Positions 35,683 through 45,751 of a stretch of 64,000 nt of DNA are shown here, in pieces. The translations under genes and the position numbers were made by a program. The notes beneath the pieces were generated by a model. That model had not been told where the DNA came from. It saw only the letters and a list, made by a program, of their open reading frames with translations, and made no database searches. Source of the DNA: Bacillota bacterium (lineage in GTDB: Bacteria > Bacillota > Limnochordia > Limnochordales > DUMU01); contig DUMU01000035.1 in assembly GCA_012839805.1 (NCBI GenBank), positions 1 through 64,000 of the forward strand, in the 5' to 3' direction. Position 1 is the first letter of the stretch. The number at the start of each line of letters is the position of its first letter.

Positions 35683-37479
35683 TTGCTCGAGCGGTTCATC
35701 GGCCTTCTGCGTTTTCTCGCCCCCGGCCGGTGGCAGCGCCGCCGAAGACTGCTCTCCCGGCTCCGGTACATCGGCGACGTGGTAGCTCGCCATGGCCTGG
35801 GCTGGGCATTTACCCGGATCAGGCTCACCCGTTTTCTGCCCGCCGGGTGGCGCAGGCGCTTCCCGGCGAGACCGCAGGGGGATCTCGCCACTCAGGAGGA
35901 GCTGGGGTCTCGAATCCGTTGTATCCTCGAGGAGCTCGGCCCGACCTTCATAAAGCTGGGCCAGCAGCTGAGTACCCGGCCCGATCTCCTGCCGATTCCG
36001 GTGTGGCGTTCCCTGCAAGAACTCCAGGACCGTGTGCCTCCCCTTCCCTGGGAACCTATGGCCGAAGCCTTTCGCCAGGCCTTGGGCCGCAGGCCGGAAG
36101 AGGTTTTGGCCGAAATCGACCCGGTGCCCCTCGCGTCGGCATCGCTGGGACAAGTATATAGGGCCCGTCTCCGGAGGCCGGACGGTGCGGGCCCCGGCGA
36201 GCGGGTCGCGGTCAAGATCCGGCGGCCCGGGGTGGTCGAGGAGATCGAAACCGACCTGGAGCTCCTTTACTGGGTCGCAGAGCGGGCGCAGGCGGTGCTT
36301 GCTCCGGAGTTCGTAGACCTCAGGGAGGTAGCAAGGGAGTTTGAGCGGTTCATCCATGCTGAACTGGACTACGAACGGGAAGCCCGCACCATGGAGTTCT
36401 TCCGCCGCCGTCTTTCGGGGGAGGGGGAACTCCACATCCCTCGCGTCCATTGGGAGTTGACACGCCCCGGGGTGCTGGTGATGGAGTACGTGGAGGGGGT
36501 GAAGGTAAACGACCTGGAGGGACTCGACCGTTTGGGACTGGATCGGCGCAACATCGCGCGCCAGGGAGCTCGCCTGGTTCTGAGCATGATCTTCGACCAC
36601 GGGCTGGTACATGGAGACCCGCATCCGGGCAACATCCTGGTAGAGCCAGGCGGTACCATCGCCCTGCTCGATTTCGGACTGGCGGGGCACCTGCGGCCGG
36701 AGGTCGTCCGCGAACTCAGCCGGATCCTTACCGGGGTCATCCGCCGTGATCCAGAGCAGGTGATACGGGCTCTCCTCGGCCTCGGCATCGCCCGGGCCGA
36801 GCTCGACCGGAAGGCACTGGCCGACGACCTCGAGGAGATCATCTCCCGTCACTGGGGCCAGGAACTCGCCGATATCTCGTTCACCATGCTCCTGGGGGAG
36901 ACCTTGGAGATCGCCTACCGTCATCACCTGCGGCTGCCGCGGGAGTTGATCCTGCTCATCAAAGCCCTGGGCGCACTGGAGGGGGTCGGACGCCAGCTCG
37001 ACCCGGAGTTCAATGCTTTCGAGATGGCGGCGCCTTTTGCGCGGCGACTCCTCTTGCGAGAGGCCACGGTGGGGTTGGTCGGCCGGGTGGTCGAGGAGAC
37101 CAGGGAAGTGGCAGGGACCCTCAGCGGCTGGCCGGAGAAGCTGGATCAGATCCTGGATCAGCTGGCCGGAGGAAGGCTGACCGTCCGCTTCGAGCACCGC
37201 GGGCTAGAGGAGACGGAGCGCGTGGCCGCGGAGGTGGGCCGGCGGATGAACGCGGCCATCCTGGCCGCGGCCCTTCTGATCGCGGCGGGAACGGGCCTCG
37301 AAGCCTGGCGAGGGCCGGCACGGACCCTGGCCGTAGCCGGGGCGCAGATACCTTTGACCTGGATATGGCTCATCCTCTTGGCGGCCGCGATCGGGCTCGG
37401 GATCTACAGCCTGCGTCCGGTCAGGGTGCACCTGCGCTCTTCCCGCGGGGCGGCCGGCGGCCGGGAGAAGAACGAGTGA
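35683..37479 (+). CDS. AarF/ABC1/UbiB family atypical kinase
   Basis: A 598-residue member of the ancient UbiB protein-kinase-like family. Visible motifs are the KxGQ helix (TFIKLGQQLSTRPDLLP), the Ala-rich nucleotide loop (PLASASLGQVYRARL), the catalytic Lys (VAVKIRRPGV), HGDPHPGNILV and the DFG motif (ALLDFGLAGHL). Two transmembrane segments at the C-terminus (AAILAAALLIAAGTGLEAW and LTWIWLILLAAAIGLGIYSL) anchor it to the membrane. Homologues support isoprenoid-quinone biosynthesis or lipid homeostasis through ATPase activity. Start TTG 35683. A 636-codon open frame on the opposite strand is a shadow. Confidence 0.93.
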   Translation: MLERFIGLLRFLAPGRWQRRRRLLSRLRYIGDVVARHGLGWAFTRIRLTRFLPAGWRRRFPARPQGDLATQEELGSRIRCILEELGPTFIKLGQQLSTRPDLLPIPVWRSLQELQDRVPPLPWEPMAEAFRQALGRRPEEVLAEIDPVPLASASLGQVYRARLRRPDGAGPGERVAVKIRRPGVVEEIETDLELLYWVAERAQAVLAPEFVDLREVAREFERFIHAELDYEREARTMEFFRRRLSGEGELHIPRVHWELTRPGVLVMEYVEGVKVNDLEGLDRLGLDRRNIARQGARLVLSMIFDHGLVHGDPHPGNILVEPGGTIALLDFGLAGHLRPEVVRELSRILTGVIRRDPEQVIRALLGLGIARAELDRKALADDLEEIISRHWGQELADISFTMLLGETLEIAYRHHLRLPRELILLIKALGALEGVGRQLDPEFNAFEMAAPFARRLLLREATVGLVGRVVEETREVAGTLSGWPEKLDQILDQLAGGRLTVRFEHRGLEETERVAAEVGRRMNAAILAAALLIAAGTGLEAWRGPARTLAVAGAQIPLTWIWLILLAAAIGLGIYSLRPVRVHLRSSRGAAGGREKNE

Positions 37480-37549
37480 CGGGGGAAGCGGCAGGGTTTG
37501 CCCGGCCGGTTGCGGAATCCAATCGAACGCTGAATTTTAGAGGGAGGCT

Positions 37550-38083
37550 ATGCCAGTGGACGTTGCTCAACTCAAAGCCAAGATCCGTGAAGTACCGGAC
37601 TTTCCGACGCCGGGGGTGAGTTTCAAGGACATCACCACCCTGCTCAAAGACCCGCAGGCTTTCCACTATGCCGTGGCCACCCTGGCCGACCGTTACCGCT
37701 CCGCCCATCCGGAAGTGGTGGTAGGCATCGAAAGCCGCGGTTTCCTGCTCGGCGCTCCTATCGCCTATGAACTGGGGTGCGGTATCGTGGTAGTCAGAAA
37801 ACCCGGCAAGCTTCCAGCGGAGCGGGTGCGGGTCGACTACCAGCTGGAATACGGGCAGGATGCGCTGGAGGTTCACAAGGATGCCATTTTGCCGGGGCAG
37901 CGGGTGCTTCTGGTAGATGACCTGCTGGCGACCGGCGGCACCAGCTGGGCCGCCGCGGAGCTGGTGAGGAAGCTGGGGGGCGAGATCCTAGGGTTCGCCT
38001 TCCTGATCGAACTCGCCTATCTTTCCGGGCGCCGGAGGCTCGAGGGTTTCCGTGTGGAGGCGTTGATTACGTATGAGTCCTGA
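37550..38083 (+). CDS. apt: Adenine phosphoribosyltransferase
   Basis: Apt converts adenine and PRPP to AMP in purine salvage. The 177-residue protein matches the family length. It begins with the typical [28 protein letters not shown], has [22 protein letters not shown], and the PRPP-binding loop [20 protein letters not shown] 37550 follows AGGGAGG. Its end overlaps the relA start by 11 bases, the same gene pair as in Bacillus, where adenine salvage and (p)ppGpp metabolism are also linked by position. Confidence 0.97.
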   Translation: MPVDVAQLKAKIREVPDFPTPGVSFKDITTLLKDPQAFHYAVATLADRYRSAHPEVVVGIESRGFLLGAPIAYELGCGIVVVRKPGKLPAERVRVDYQLEYGQDALEVHKDAILPGQRVLLVDDLLATGGTSWAAAELVRKLGGEILGFAFLIELAYLSGRRRLEGFRVEALITYES

Positions 38084-40463
38084 TTCAGAGACGATCCCGA
38101 GCGAGGAGGAGATAATCCAGGCGCTGCCCAAGTCCAACCCGCAGGCGGAGGAGCTGGTCCGGCGAGCCTACCGGTTTGCCGAGCAGGCCCACGCCGGCCA
38201 GCAGCGGGACAACGGGACATGCTACTTCCAGCATCCGGCGGCCGTCGCTCTCATACTTGCCCAGCTGGAACTGGATGCCTCGACGGTAGCGGCCGGCCTG
38301 CTTCACGACGTACTGGAAGATACGCGGGTGACCCGGGAGGAATTGGAAAAAGAGTTCGGGGAAGAGATCGCCCGCCTCGTCGACGGGGTGACGAAGCTCT
38401 CCAGGATCCCTTTCCAGTCCCGGGAGGAGCACCAGGCCGAGTCGCTGCGCAAGATGTTCCTCGCCATGGCCGAGGATGTGCGGGTGATACTGATCAAGCT
38501 GGCCGACCGCCTGCACAATATGCGCACTCTGGAGGGGCTGCCGCCGGAGCGGCAAAAGAAGATCTCCCGGGAGACGCTGGAGATCTACGCTCCCATCGCC
38601 CACCGGCTGGGTATGTTCGGCCTCAAGTGGGAGATGGAGGATGCTGCCTTCCGCTACCTCGAACCGGAGGCTTACTACGAACTGGTTCAGATGGTGGCCA
38701 AGAAGCGCCGGGAGCGGGAAGGCGAAGTGGCCGAGGCGGTCGCTTTGCTCAAGCAAAAGCTGCAGGAGATGAATATCCGGGCGGAGGTGCAGGGGCGGCC
38801 CAAGCATCTTTTTTCGATCTACCAGAAGATGCGCAAAGGGCGGCAGTTCAACGAGATATACGACCTCATCGCGGTGCGAGTCATCGTGGATACGGTAAGA
38901 GATTGCTATGCCGTACTGGGTATGGTTCATTCTATGTGGAAGCCGATTCCGGGACGGTTCAAGGATTACATTTCGATTCCGAAGTCAAATATGTACCAGT
39001 CATTGCATACTACTGTGGTTGGCCCCCGAGGCGAACCGCTAGAGATCCAGATCAGAACTTGGGAGATGCACCGGATCGCCGAACGAGGGATCGCGGCGCA
39101 CTGGTTGTACAAAGAAGGGAATAAGTCGTCCCGTGAATTCGAGGAGAAGGTAGCCTGGCTCCGGCAAGTAATGGAGTGGCTACGGGAGATGAAAGATCCC
39201 CACGAATTCATGGAGACGTTGAAGATCGACCTTTTCGAAGACGAAGTCTTCGTTTTCACTCCAAAAGGCGACGTTAAAAACCTTCCCGCCGGGGCGACCC
39301 CGGTGGACTTCGCGTTTGCAGTTCACACGGACCTGGGCCTCCATTGCGTGGGTGCGAAAGTGAACGGCCGGATCGTTCCCCTTGACTACCGGCTGCAAAA
39401 CGGCGAGTTCGTGGAGATCCTTACCGCGAAGAACGCCACTCCCAGCCAGGACTGGCTCTCCTTCGTGAAAACTTCGAAGGCGAGGAGTAAGATCCGGGCC
39501 TGGCTCAAGGAGAGCCAGCGAGAAGAGGGGGCCCGGGAAGGCCGGGAACGGTTGGAGCAGGAGGCCCGGAGGCTCGGGTTCGAGGTGAAAGAGGTTCTCG
39601 GCCACGACAAGCTAACCGAGGTGGCCCGGCGCTACGGGATGGGCGACGCGATGGACCTGCTGGCAGCGGTCGGCTTTGGCAAGGTGACGGTGGCGCAGGT
39701 ACTCGGGCGGATTGTGGGGCCGGAGGAGTTGGAGGCACGGCGGCGAGCGCTGCGGCCGGTGGCCGGGACGGGCCCGGGGGCCGGCGCGGCGGCCGGCGCC
39801 GGGCCGGTGGCCGAGGGTGAGGCGGCGGGAGCGGCAAGGCTCGCGGGTAAGGGCCGGGCAGGACAGTTACTGCGGTGGACGCGGCGGCCAGGAGCCGGAC
39901 AGGCGCCGGGCCTTGGCCCTGGTGCCGGCCCGGGCACGGGGCAAAGCGGGGCAGCGGGGCCGGAGCGGGCGCAGGCGGAGGCGGCCGGCCGTTCCGTGGT
40001 GGTGGCAGGCGTCGATAACCTCCTGGTCCGTTTTGCCCACTGCTGCAACCCGGTCCCCGGTGATGCCATCGTGGGCTACGTGACCCGGGGCCGGGGAGTC
40101 TCCATTCACCGGGCGGACTGTGCGGTGTTGCGGGACGTTCCCGATAGCAGTGCCCGGAGAATAGCGGTGGAGTGGCGCAGCGGAATCTTACCCGCCTCTT
40201 TCCCGGTGGAGATCGAGATCGAAGCGATCGATCGCGTAAACCTCCTGGCCAACGTGATGAACGCCATTGCCGAAGGGGAGACCAACATCGAAGCGGTGCA
40301 GGCGTATAGCACGAAAAGCCATTACGCCTACGTCAGCTTGGTGGTAGACATCCGGGATATTGCCCACCTGGAAAACGTGCTGGAGAGGGTCCGGCGGGTC
40401 AGCGGGGTGCTGTCGGTGAGCCGGGCAGTTCACCGGCGGGGAAGGCTTTTGCGGGCGCGTTGA
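38073..40463 (+). CDS. relA: Bifunctional (p)ppGpp synthetase/hydrolase RelA/SpoT
   Basis: A long RSH enzyme, 796 residues, that makes and degrades the alarmone (p)ppGpp. The hydrolase HD domain is intact ([23 protein letters not shown] and [16 protein letters not shown]). The synthetase domain carries [48 protein letters not shown] (quoted in part) and [25 protein letters not shown] domain ([29 protein letters not shown]), a zinc-finger-like region ([27 protein letters not shown]) and an ACT domain follow. An Ala/Gly-rich insert of about 90 residues lies between TGS and the Cys-containing region. ATG 38073 overlaps apt. Confidence 0.97.
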   Translation: MSPDSETIPSEEEIIQALPKSNPQAEELVRRAYRFAEQAHAGQQRDNGTCYFQHPAAVALILAQLELDASTVAAGLLHDVLEDTRVTREELEKEFGEEIARLVDGVTKLSRIPFQSREEHQAESLRKMFLAMAEDVRVILIKLADRLHNMRTLEGLPPERQKKISRETLEIYAPIAHRLGMFGLKWEMEDAAFRYLEPEAYYELVQMVAKKRREREGEVAEAVALLKQKLQEMNIRAEVQGRPKHLFSIYQKMRKGRQFNEIYDLIAVRVIVDTVRDCYAVLGMVHSMWKPIPGRFKDYISIPKSNMYQSLHTTVVGPRGEPLEIQIRTWEMHRIAERGIAAHWLYKEGNKSSREFEEKVAWLRQVMEWLREMKDPHEFMETLKIDLFEDEVFVFTPKGDVKNLPAGATPVDFAFAVHTDLGLHCVGAKVNGRIVPLDYRLQNGEFVEILTAKNATPSQDWLSFVKTSKARSKIRAWLKESQREEGAREGRERLEQEARRLGFEVKEVLGHDKLTEVARRYGMGDAMDLLAAVGFGKVTVAQVLGRIVGPEELEARRRALRPVAGTGPGAGAAAGAGPVAEGEAAGAARLAGKGRAGQLLRWTRRPGAGQAPGLGPGAGPGTGQSGAAGPERAQAEAAGRSVVVAGVDNLLVRFAHCCNPVPGDAIVGYVTRGRGVSIHRADCAVLRDVPDSSARRIAVEWRSGILPASFPVEIEIEAIDRVNLLANVMNAIAEGETNIEAVQAYSTKSHYAYVSLVVDIRDIAHLENVLERVRRVSGVLSVSRAVHRRGRLLRAR

Positions 40464-40488
40464 CCGGCCCCGTCAGGTTCGATAGAAT
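40460..40488 (+). promoter_or_regulatory. Sigma-A promoter (TTGACC-17-TAGAAT)
   Basis: TTGACC (40460-40465, overlapping the relA stop) and TAGAAT (40483-40488) are 17 bases apart. Transcription would start near 40495, about 65 bases before the foldase gene, and could drive the foldase-hisS-aspS unit. Confidence 0.75.
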
Positions 40489-40560
40489 GGACAAAGTGCA
40501 GCGAAGCGGAGGAAGGCAGCGAACGGAGGTCGGCTGCGATACCGTAACGGGGGGAACTAC

Positions 40561-42108
40561 ATGTTCTTTCAAAAACTGCGCAAGCAGATGAAGTGGATTT
40601 TCGTGGTGATCGCGGTAACCTTCGCGGTCGGCCTCGCCTATCTGGGAGGAATAGATCTCGGTCTCGGCCGGAGCGCAGATACCCGGCGCGGCCCGGTGGC
40701 GGTGGTGAACGGTGTCAAGATCAGCCGGGCCCAACTGGACCGCCAGGTACGCGATCAGGCGGAGAGCTTGAGAGCCTACGGCCAGAGTGTGCGCTACAGC
40801 ATGCGGCCGGAGCTGGAGTATTACGCTTATGTCATCTTGCGTGACCACTACATTTTACTCACCGAGGCCCGGCGGCAGAAGATCAAAGTGACAGACAAGG
40901 AGTTTGACGAGGAGTACAAAAAGCAGGTCGAAAACTTCCCCTCTCGTCAGGATTTCCTTGATGAGCTCGAACGTAACGGATTTGCCAGCGAAAAGGAATT
41001 CAAGAACTGGCTGAGGGAAAACTTGATGGTCAGCAAGCTGGTCGACTCGGTCGGCAATGTTAAAGTGACCGATGCCGAGGTGGCCCGGGCATACGAGAAG
41101 ATCACCGCGTCGATGATCCTCATCAAGCCCAAAGCCGAAGGAGAGGCCGGTTGGCAGCTGGCAGAACGGCTGGCGAAGGAAGTGGCCACCAAGGCGAAAA
41201 GCGGGCAGAACTTTGCCCAACTCGCCAAGACCTTCTCGGACGATCAGGCGACGAAGCTCTCCGGAGGTGAGCTGGGAGAGATCGGGCACGAGCAGCTACC
41301 GCCGGCGGTGGACGATGTGGCTTTCCGGCTTCCGGTGGGCGGGGTGAGTGACCCGATCAAGGGTCCGGACGGTTACTACATCGTGCGGGTGTCGGCTCGT
41401 AAGGAAGCCACCGGCCCGGATTTCGAGAAAGAGAAGGAGAATCTTCGTAAACAGCTAGCCGACCAGCGGCGTCAGGAGGAGCAGGCCCGGTGGTTCGCGT
41501 CTCTCCAGGCCCAGGCAAAGGTCGAAATCCTCGACCCGGTGCTGAAGGCCCGCGATCTGGTAGGGATCGGCAAGCTGGATGAGGCCATCGCCGAGTACCA
41601 GAAGGCTTTGGCCGAGCAGGATGATCCCTATGTGCGTCTGCAGCTCGCGCGGGTTTATGAGATGAAGAAAGACAAGGTACAGATGATCAAGGAACTTGAG
41701 CGTGCGGCAGCCGTCACTCCGGAGGACGTCGACATCCAGCTGGCCCTGGGGACTGCGTACAAGGATGCGGACGACAAGGAGAAGGCACTGGCGGCTTTGA
41801 CCAAAGCGGCCGAGGTCGCCCCCCAGTATGATCTGCAGGTCCACAGCCAGTTGTCCCAGCTTTTCTCGGAGCTCGGTCGTAAGGACCTGGCCGATCTGGA
41901 GGACAAGAAAGTAAACGAAATCTACGCTCTCTATACCCAGCGCCTGGAAGCTGCTCAGAAGGCGCAAACTGAGGCCCAAAAAGCCAACGAACCGGCCCAG
42001 AATACCGCCGGGGAGTCCGGGACGGGCGACCGGACGCCGGCCGGGTCGGCCTCAGGTCAGGCCGGCGGGGCGGCGGCAGGGCAGGATGGAGCCGGGGCGA
42101 AACGCTAG
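40561..42108 (+). CDS. Membrane-anchored parvulin peptidyl-prolyl isomerase with TPR repeats
   Basis: A 515-residue foldase. A single N-terminal transmembrane anchor (KWIFVVIAVTFAVGLAYLGGI) leads into a SurA/PrsA-like N-terminal domain (VAVVNGVKISRAQLDRQVRDQ), a parvulin PpiC domain at about residues 175-280 (ITASMILIKPKAEG, FAQLAKTFSDDQATKLSGGELGEIG, VSDPIKGPDGYYIVRV) and several TPR repeats (LDEAIAEYQKALAEQDDPYVRLQLARVYEM and following). A disordered Ala/Gly tail ends it. The PPIase domain should act outside the membrane on secreted proteins. It is anchored by a helix rather than a PrsA-type lipobox. ATG 40561 follows GGGGGGAAC, and hisS begins immediately after its stop. Confidence 0.88.
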   Translation: MFFQKLRKQMKWIFVVIAVTFAVGLAYLGGIDLGLGRSADTRRGPVAVVNGVKISRAQLDRQVRDQAESLRAYGQSVRYSMRPELEYYAYVILRDHYILLTEARRQKIKVTDKEFDEEYKKQVENFPSRQDFLDELERNGFASEKEFKNWLRENLMVSKLVDSVGNVKVTDAEVARAYEKITASMILIKPKAEGEAGWQLAERLAKEVATKAKSGQNFAQLAKTFSDDQATKLSGGELGEIGHEQLPPAVDDVAFRLPVGGVSDPIKGPDGYYIVRVSARKEATGPDFEKEKENLRKQLADQRRQEEQARWFASLQAQAKVEILDPVLKARDLVGIGKLDEAIAEYQKALAEQDDPYVRLQLARVYEMKKDKVQMIKELERAAAVTPEDVDIQLALGTAYKDADDKEKALAALTKAAEVAPQYDLQVHSQLSQLFSELGRKDLADLEDKKVNEIYALYTQRLEAAQKAQTEAQKANEPAQNTAGESGTGDRTPAGSASGQAGGAAAGQDGAGAKR

Positions 42109-43428
42109 ATGAGCGAGAGGGCTAGGGGCGAAGAGGCAGCCGCCGGGAAAGCCGTAGCGCCAGGCGCCGCGGCGGTCCGGGGAACGAGGGACATCTTGCC
42201 GCCCGAAAGCAGCCGGTGGCAGTGGGTGGAGGGCGTGGCCCGGCGAGTGTGCGAGCGCTACGGCTACCGCGAAATACGGACGCCCATCTTCGAGGCGGCG
42301 ACGGTCTTCACCCGCGGGATTGGCGAGGCGACCGACATCGTCGAAAAGGAGATGTACCTCTTTCGTGATCGCGCCGGGCGGGAACTGGCCCTGCGGCCGG
42401 AAGGAACGGCCGGAGTGGTGCGGGCGTTCCTCGAGCACAAGCTCTACGCCGGGCCGCTGCCCGTGAAGCTCTTCTACCTCGGTCCGATGTTCCGCTATGA
42501 ACGACCCCAGGCCGGGCGATACCGGCAGTTCGAGCAATTCGGAGTAGAAGCGTTCGGCAGCGCCGACCCGGCGATAGACGCCGAAATCATCTCTCTAGGG
42601 ATTGCCTTCCTCGAGGCAGTGGGGCTTGACCGTTGGGAACTTCGGCTCAATAGTATCGGTTGTCCTACCTGCCGTGCTGCCTACCGCGAGATGCTGGTCA
42701 CCGAGCTCAGCCCGCGACGCCAGGAGCTTTGCCGCAGTTGCGAGCAGCGGCTGGAACGGAACCCTTTGCGGATTTTAGACTGCAAGGAGCCCGGCTGCCA
42801 GCTGCTGGTAGAGCCGCTACCCGGTTTGGAAAGCTATCTTTGCTCCGACTGCCGGGCCCACTGGGAGACGGTTCAGCACTACCTGGGTGAACTCGGTATC
42901 TCCTATCGTAAGTATCCGCGTCTCGTACGCGGTCTTGACTACTATACCCGCACGGTATTCGAGCTGGTCGGTACCGGGCTTGGCTCGCAGGATGCGCTGC
43001 TGGGCGGCGGGCGCTACGACGGGCTGGTGGAGGCGATGGGAGGACCGAGTGTCCCCGGCATTGGCTTCGCGGCCGGGCTCGACCGTTTGCTGATGAGCCT
43101 GGCCGGCGGCGACGGCCTGCCCCCGGCGGCCGCGGCAACCGACGTGTACGTGGCCCGGGCGGGGGAGGTGCCGATGGGAGCGGTGTTGCAGCTGGCCGAA
43201 AGGCTCCGCCGGGCCGGGATTCGGACGGAGCTCGAATTGGCGGGCCGCAGTTTGAAGGCGCAACTAAAGGTGGCGGACCGGCTGGGAGCCCGGTTCGTGG
43301 TGATAGCCGGAGAGGCCGAATGGGCCCGGGGCCTGGTTACGCTGCGGCGGATGGCCGATGGGCTTCAAGAGGAGGTCGCCCGGACGGAGGTGCCGGGCCG
43401 CCTGTCCGAGCTGATCTCGGAGACCTGA
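42109..43428 (+). CDS. hisS: Histidyl-tRNA synthetase
   Basis: A class II aminoacyl-tRNA synthetase of 439 residues. Motif 1 and 2 regions are visible (RGTRDILPPES, LRPEGTAGVVRAF, FYLGPMFRYERPQAGRYRQFEQFGVE), the HisA motif RGLDYYTRTVFEL, the GGGRYDGLVEAMGG motif 3 and the C-terminal anticodon-binding domain. An extra N-terminal run of Ala/Gly precedes the core. The start codon directly abuts the stop of the foldase gene. No T-box leader is present. Confidence 0.97.
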   Translation: MSERARGEEAAAGKAVAPGAAAVRGTRDILPPESSRWQWVEGVARRVCERYGYREIRTPIFEAATVFTRGIGEATDIVEKEMYLFRDRAGRELALRPEGTAGVVRAFLEHKLYAGPLPVKLFYLGPMFRYERPQAGRYRQFEQFGVEAFGSADPAIDAEIISLGIAFLEAVGLDRWELRLNSIGCPTCRAAYREMLVTELSPRRQELCRSCEQRLERNPLRILDCKEPGCQLLVEPLPGLESYLCSDCRAHWETVQHYLGELGISYRKYPRLVRGLDYYTRTVFELVGTGLGSQDALLGGGRYDGLVEAMGGPSVPGIGFAAGLDRLLMSLAGGDGLPPAAAATDVYVARAGEVPMGAVLQLAERLRRAGIRTELELAGRSLKAQLKVADRLGARFVVIAGEAEWARGLVTLRRMADGLQEEVARTEVPGRLSELISET

Positions 43429-43461
43429 CGCCGGGTGGTGTAGGAGAAGGAGAGTCGAACG

Positions 43462-45321
43462 GTGGACGGAAAAACGGGCGGACGGATCATGGAGCAGCAG
43501 GAGCAGCCCGGGCAGCCGGGGCAACCCGGACGGCCGGGGCTGCAAGGGCAGGGCGAGTGGCGGCGGAGTGCCTGGTGCGGTGAACTGCGAGCCAGCGACG
43601 CGGGCCGGGAGGTAGTGTTAAACGGCTGGGTGGCGCACCGGCGGGACCACGGTGGCCTGATCTTCATCGACCTGCGGGACCGGAGCGGCCTGGTACAGGT
43701 GGTTTTCAACCCGCAAACCGACCCGGAGGCTTTCCGCACCGCCGAGACCCTGCGCCTGGAATACGTCGTCTCGGTGGCGGGTCAGGTCCGGCACCGTAGC
43801 CCCGGTATGGAAAATCCCAAGCTTCCCACCGGCGAGATCGAAGTGGCCGGCCACACCCTGACGGTATTGAGCACGTCCAAGACCCCTCCCTTCGTGCTCG
43901 ACCGAGCCCCCTCGGTGGACGAAAACCTGCGGCTTCGCTACCGCTACCTCGACCTGCGCCGCCCCGAGATGCAGAGAAACCTCGTGCTCCGTCATCGCCT
44001 GGCGCAAAAGACCCGGGAATTCCTGAACGCCCGTGGTTTCCTGGAAATCGAGACGCCCATGCTCACGCGTAGTACGCCGGAGGGAGCCCGGGACTTCCTG
44101 GTTCCCAGCCGGCTGAGTCCGGGGACGTTTTACGCCCTGCCACAGTCACCCCAGCTTTTCAAGCAGCTTTTGATGGTGAGCGGCTTTGAGCGCTACTACC
44201 AGATCGCCCGCTGCTTCCGGGACGAAGATTTACGGGCCGATCGGCAGCCGGAATTTACCCAGATCGATATCGAGATGTCGTTCGTAGAGCGGGAGGACGT
44301 GATGCAGCTCGGAGAAGAGCTGATCGCAACTCTCCTGGGCGAGGTGAATGTACGCGTCGAACTGCCGCTGCGCCGGATTACCTACGGGGAAGCCATGCTC
44401 CGGTACGGGTCCGATAAGCCAGACCTGCGGTTCGGGCTGGAGATTCAAGACGTGTCTCAACTCTTTGCCACCAGCGGCTTCCAGGTATTCGCCCGGGCGG
44501 TGGCAAGCGGCGGGGTAGTGAGGGCTCTTGTATTGCCCGGCGGCAGTGACCTCAGCCGGCGGGAGCTGGACCAGCTGGTGGAGCTCGCTCCCCGTTGGGG
44601 CGCCCGGGGGCTCGTCTGGATGCTGGCCGAGGCGGAAGAGCTGCGTTCACCGATAGCGAAGTACCTGGGGGCCGGCGAGGAGGCGGCGCTACGAAAGCAG
44701 CTCTCGGTTCAGCCGGGCGACCTCATCTGTCTGATGGCCGGGCCCGAAAAGGAGACGGCCATCGCCATGGGAAGGCTCAGGCTTTTCCTGGCTGAGAAGA
44801 AAAACCTCATCCCGCCTGGCCGCTGGGAGCTCGTCTGGGTAGTGGACTTCCCGCTCCTGGAGTGGAATGAGGAGGAACGGAGGCTGGAGGCGGTTCACCA
44901 TCCTTTCACTTCGCCGCGGCAGGAGGACGTTGATTTGCTGGCCACCGAGCCGTTGCGGGTGCGGGCCAACGCTTACGACCTCGTGCTCAACGGGGTAGAG
45001 CTGGGTGGCGGGAGCATCAGGAACCACCGCCGGGAGGTGCAGGAACGGGTTTTCGAGGCCCTCGGCATCTCTCCCGAAGAGGCCCGGGCGAAATTCGGGT
45101 TTCTGCTGGAAGCATTGGAGTATGGTGCCCCGCCCCACGGTGGTATCGCCTTCGGGTTCGACCGGCTGGTGATGTTACTGGCGGGGGAGGAGACAATCCG
45201 GGACGTGATCGCCTTCCCCAAGACGCAAAGCGGGGCCGATCCACTGACCGGAGCGCCGGCCGCGGTTTCGGCGGCCCAGCTCGGGGAGTTGCATATCATT
45301 CCGGAAGTTCCGGTGGCTTAG
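43462..45321 (+). CDS. aspS: Aspartyl-tRNA synthetase
   Basis: A 619-residue bacterial-type AspRS. The N-terminal OB-fold anticodon-binding domain (NGWVAHRRDHGGLIFIDLRDRSGLVQVVF in part), motif 2 (ARCFRDEDLRADRQPEFTQID), the bacterial GAD insertion domain and motif 3 (GIAFGFDRLVMLLAGEETIRDVIAFPK in part) are all present. The first 30 residues are a Gly/Gln/Pro-rich extension (EQPGQPGQPGRPG). GTG 43462 follows an AAGGAG; ATG 43489 is an alternative start. The 6S RNA gene follows, as at the Bacillus aspS locus. Confidence 0.97.
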   Translation: MDGKTGGRIMEQQEQPGQPGQPGRPGLQGQGEWRRSAWCGELRASDAGREVVLNGWVAHRRDHGGLIFIDLRDRSGLVQVVFNPQTDPEAFRTAETLRLEYVVSVAGQVRHRSPGMENPKLPTGEIEVAGHTLTVLSTSKTPPFVLDRAPSVDENLRLRYRYLDLRRPEMQRNLVLRHRLAQKTREFLNARGFLEIETPMLTRSTPEGARDFLVPSRLSPGTFYALPQSPQLFKQLLMVSGFERYYQIARCFRDEDLRADRQPEFTQIDIEMSFVEREDVMQLGEELIATLLGEVNVRVELPLRRITYGEAMLRYGSDKPDLRFGLEIQDVSQLFATSGFQVFARAVASGGVVRALVLPGGSDLSRRELDQLVELAPRWGARGLVWMLAEAEELRSPIAKYLGAGEEAALRKQLSVQPGDLICLMAGPEKETAIAMGRLRLFLAEKKNLIPPGRWELVWVVDFPLLEWNEEERRLEAVHHPFTSPRQEDVDLLATEPLRVRANAYDLVLNGVELGGGSIRNHRREVQERVFEALGISPEEARAKFGFLLEALEYGAPPHGGIAFGFDRLVMLLAGEETIRDVIAFPKTQSGADPLTGAPAAVSAAQLGELHIIPEVPVA

Positions 45322-45343
45322 GCGGTAATCCTTCGACTGGACC

Positions 45344-45372
45344 TTGCCACGCCCGGGACGGTGTGCTATCAT
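45344..45372 (+). promoter_or_regulatory. 6S RNA promoter (TTGCCA-17-TATCAT, extended -10)
   Basis: TTGCCA (45344-45349) and TATCAT (45367-45372) are separated by 17 bases, and TGC precedes the -10 as an extended element. The predicted start is near 45379, just before the RNA's closing stem. Confidence 0.75.
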
Positions 45373-45378
45373 GTCGCC

Positions 45379-45584
45379 GGAAAGCGAGTTCCCTGCTGTG
45401 TCCGTGATCAAGCCGGCAGATGGTATGCGCCAACACCATCTAAAAGGGATCCGGACTCTGGACACCGAGGGCAGGCCCCCCCTGCTCGGGGAAGCCCGCA
45501 TGGCGTCCAGGAGGAACCCACCTGCCGGGGGCAGGTGCAAACCGGCCGGCACCTAACGGCACGGCGGGGAAATCGTCGAGGGAG
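45379..45584 (+). ncRNA. ssrS: 6S RNA
   Basis: 6S RNA binds the housekeeping RNA polymerase holoenzyme by mimicking an open promoter. The region between promoter and terminator folds into the expected long rod: CGAGTTCCCTGCTGTG (45385-45400) pairs with CACGGCGGGGAAATCG (45560-45575) over 15 pairs with one G.A mismatch, the closing stem characteristic of 6S. Inside it GCCGG pairs with CCGGC, and several apical hairpins follow, including AGATGGT/ACCATCT and CACCTGCC-GGG-GGCAGGTG. CCTGCTGTGTCCGTG and GGCACGGCGGGG resemble conserved 6S strands. The position after aspS equals that of Bacillus 6S-1 RNA (bsrA). The exact 5' end is inferred from the promoter. The small ORFs in this interval are not genes. 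Confidence 0.82.
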
Positions 45585-45613
45585 CCGAGGGGTCTGGCAC
45601 TCCTCGGTTTTTT
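45585..45613 (+). terminator. Intrinsic terminator of the 6S RNA gene
   Basis: CCGAGGGGT-CTGGC-ACTCCTCGG forms a 9-bp stem with one G.U pair, directly followed by TTTTTT. Confidence 0.9.
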
Positions 45614-45751
45614 CGCGTTTCCCTACTCGTCTGCTGCCGGTTCATTGCCGCTGGTTCATCGAATTACAGAAGATCGGGTCGAAAATGTGCCTGGCTTGCC
45701 TCCGGCGATGGCGACCCCGGTGGTATACAGCTCGGGTGCAGGGTTCAGGTT

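Noticed and set aside
35287-37197. 636-codon open frame on the minus strand opposite the phasin-like and AarF genes
   Set aside because: It mirrors the codon structure of a clear AarF kinase gene on the + strand, has no ribosome-binding site and its product is low-complexity Leu/Pro/Gln-rich. It is a shadow caused by high GC.
42000-43462. T-box leader for hisS or aspS
   Set aside because: hisS begins directly at the stop of the foldase gene and only 33 bases separate hisS from aspS, so no room exists for a T-box.
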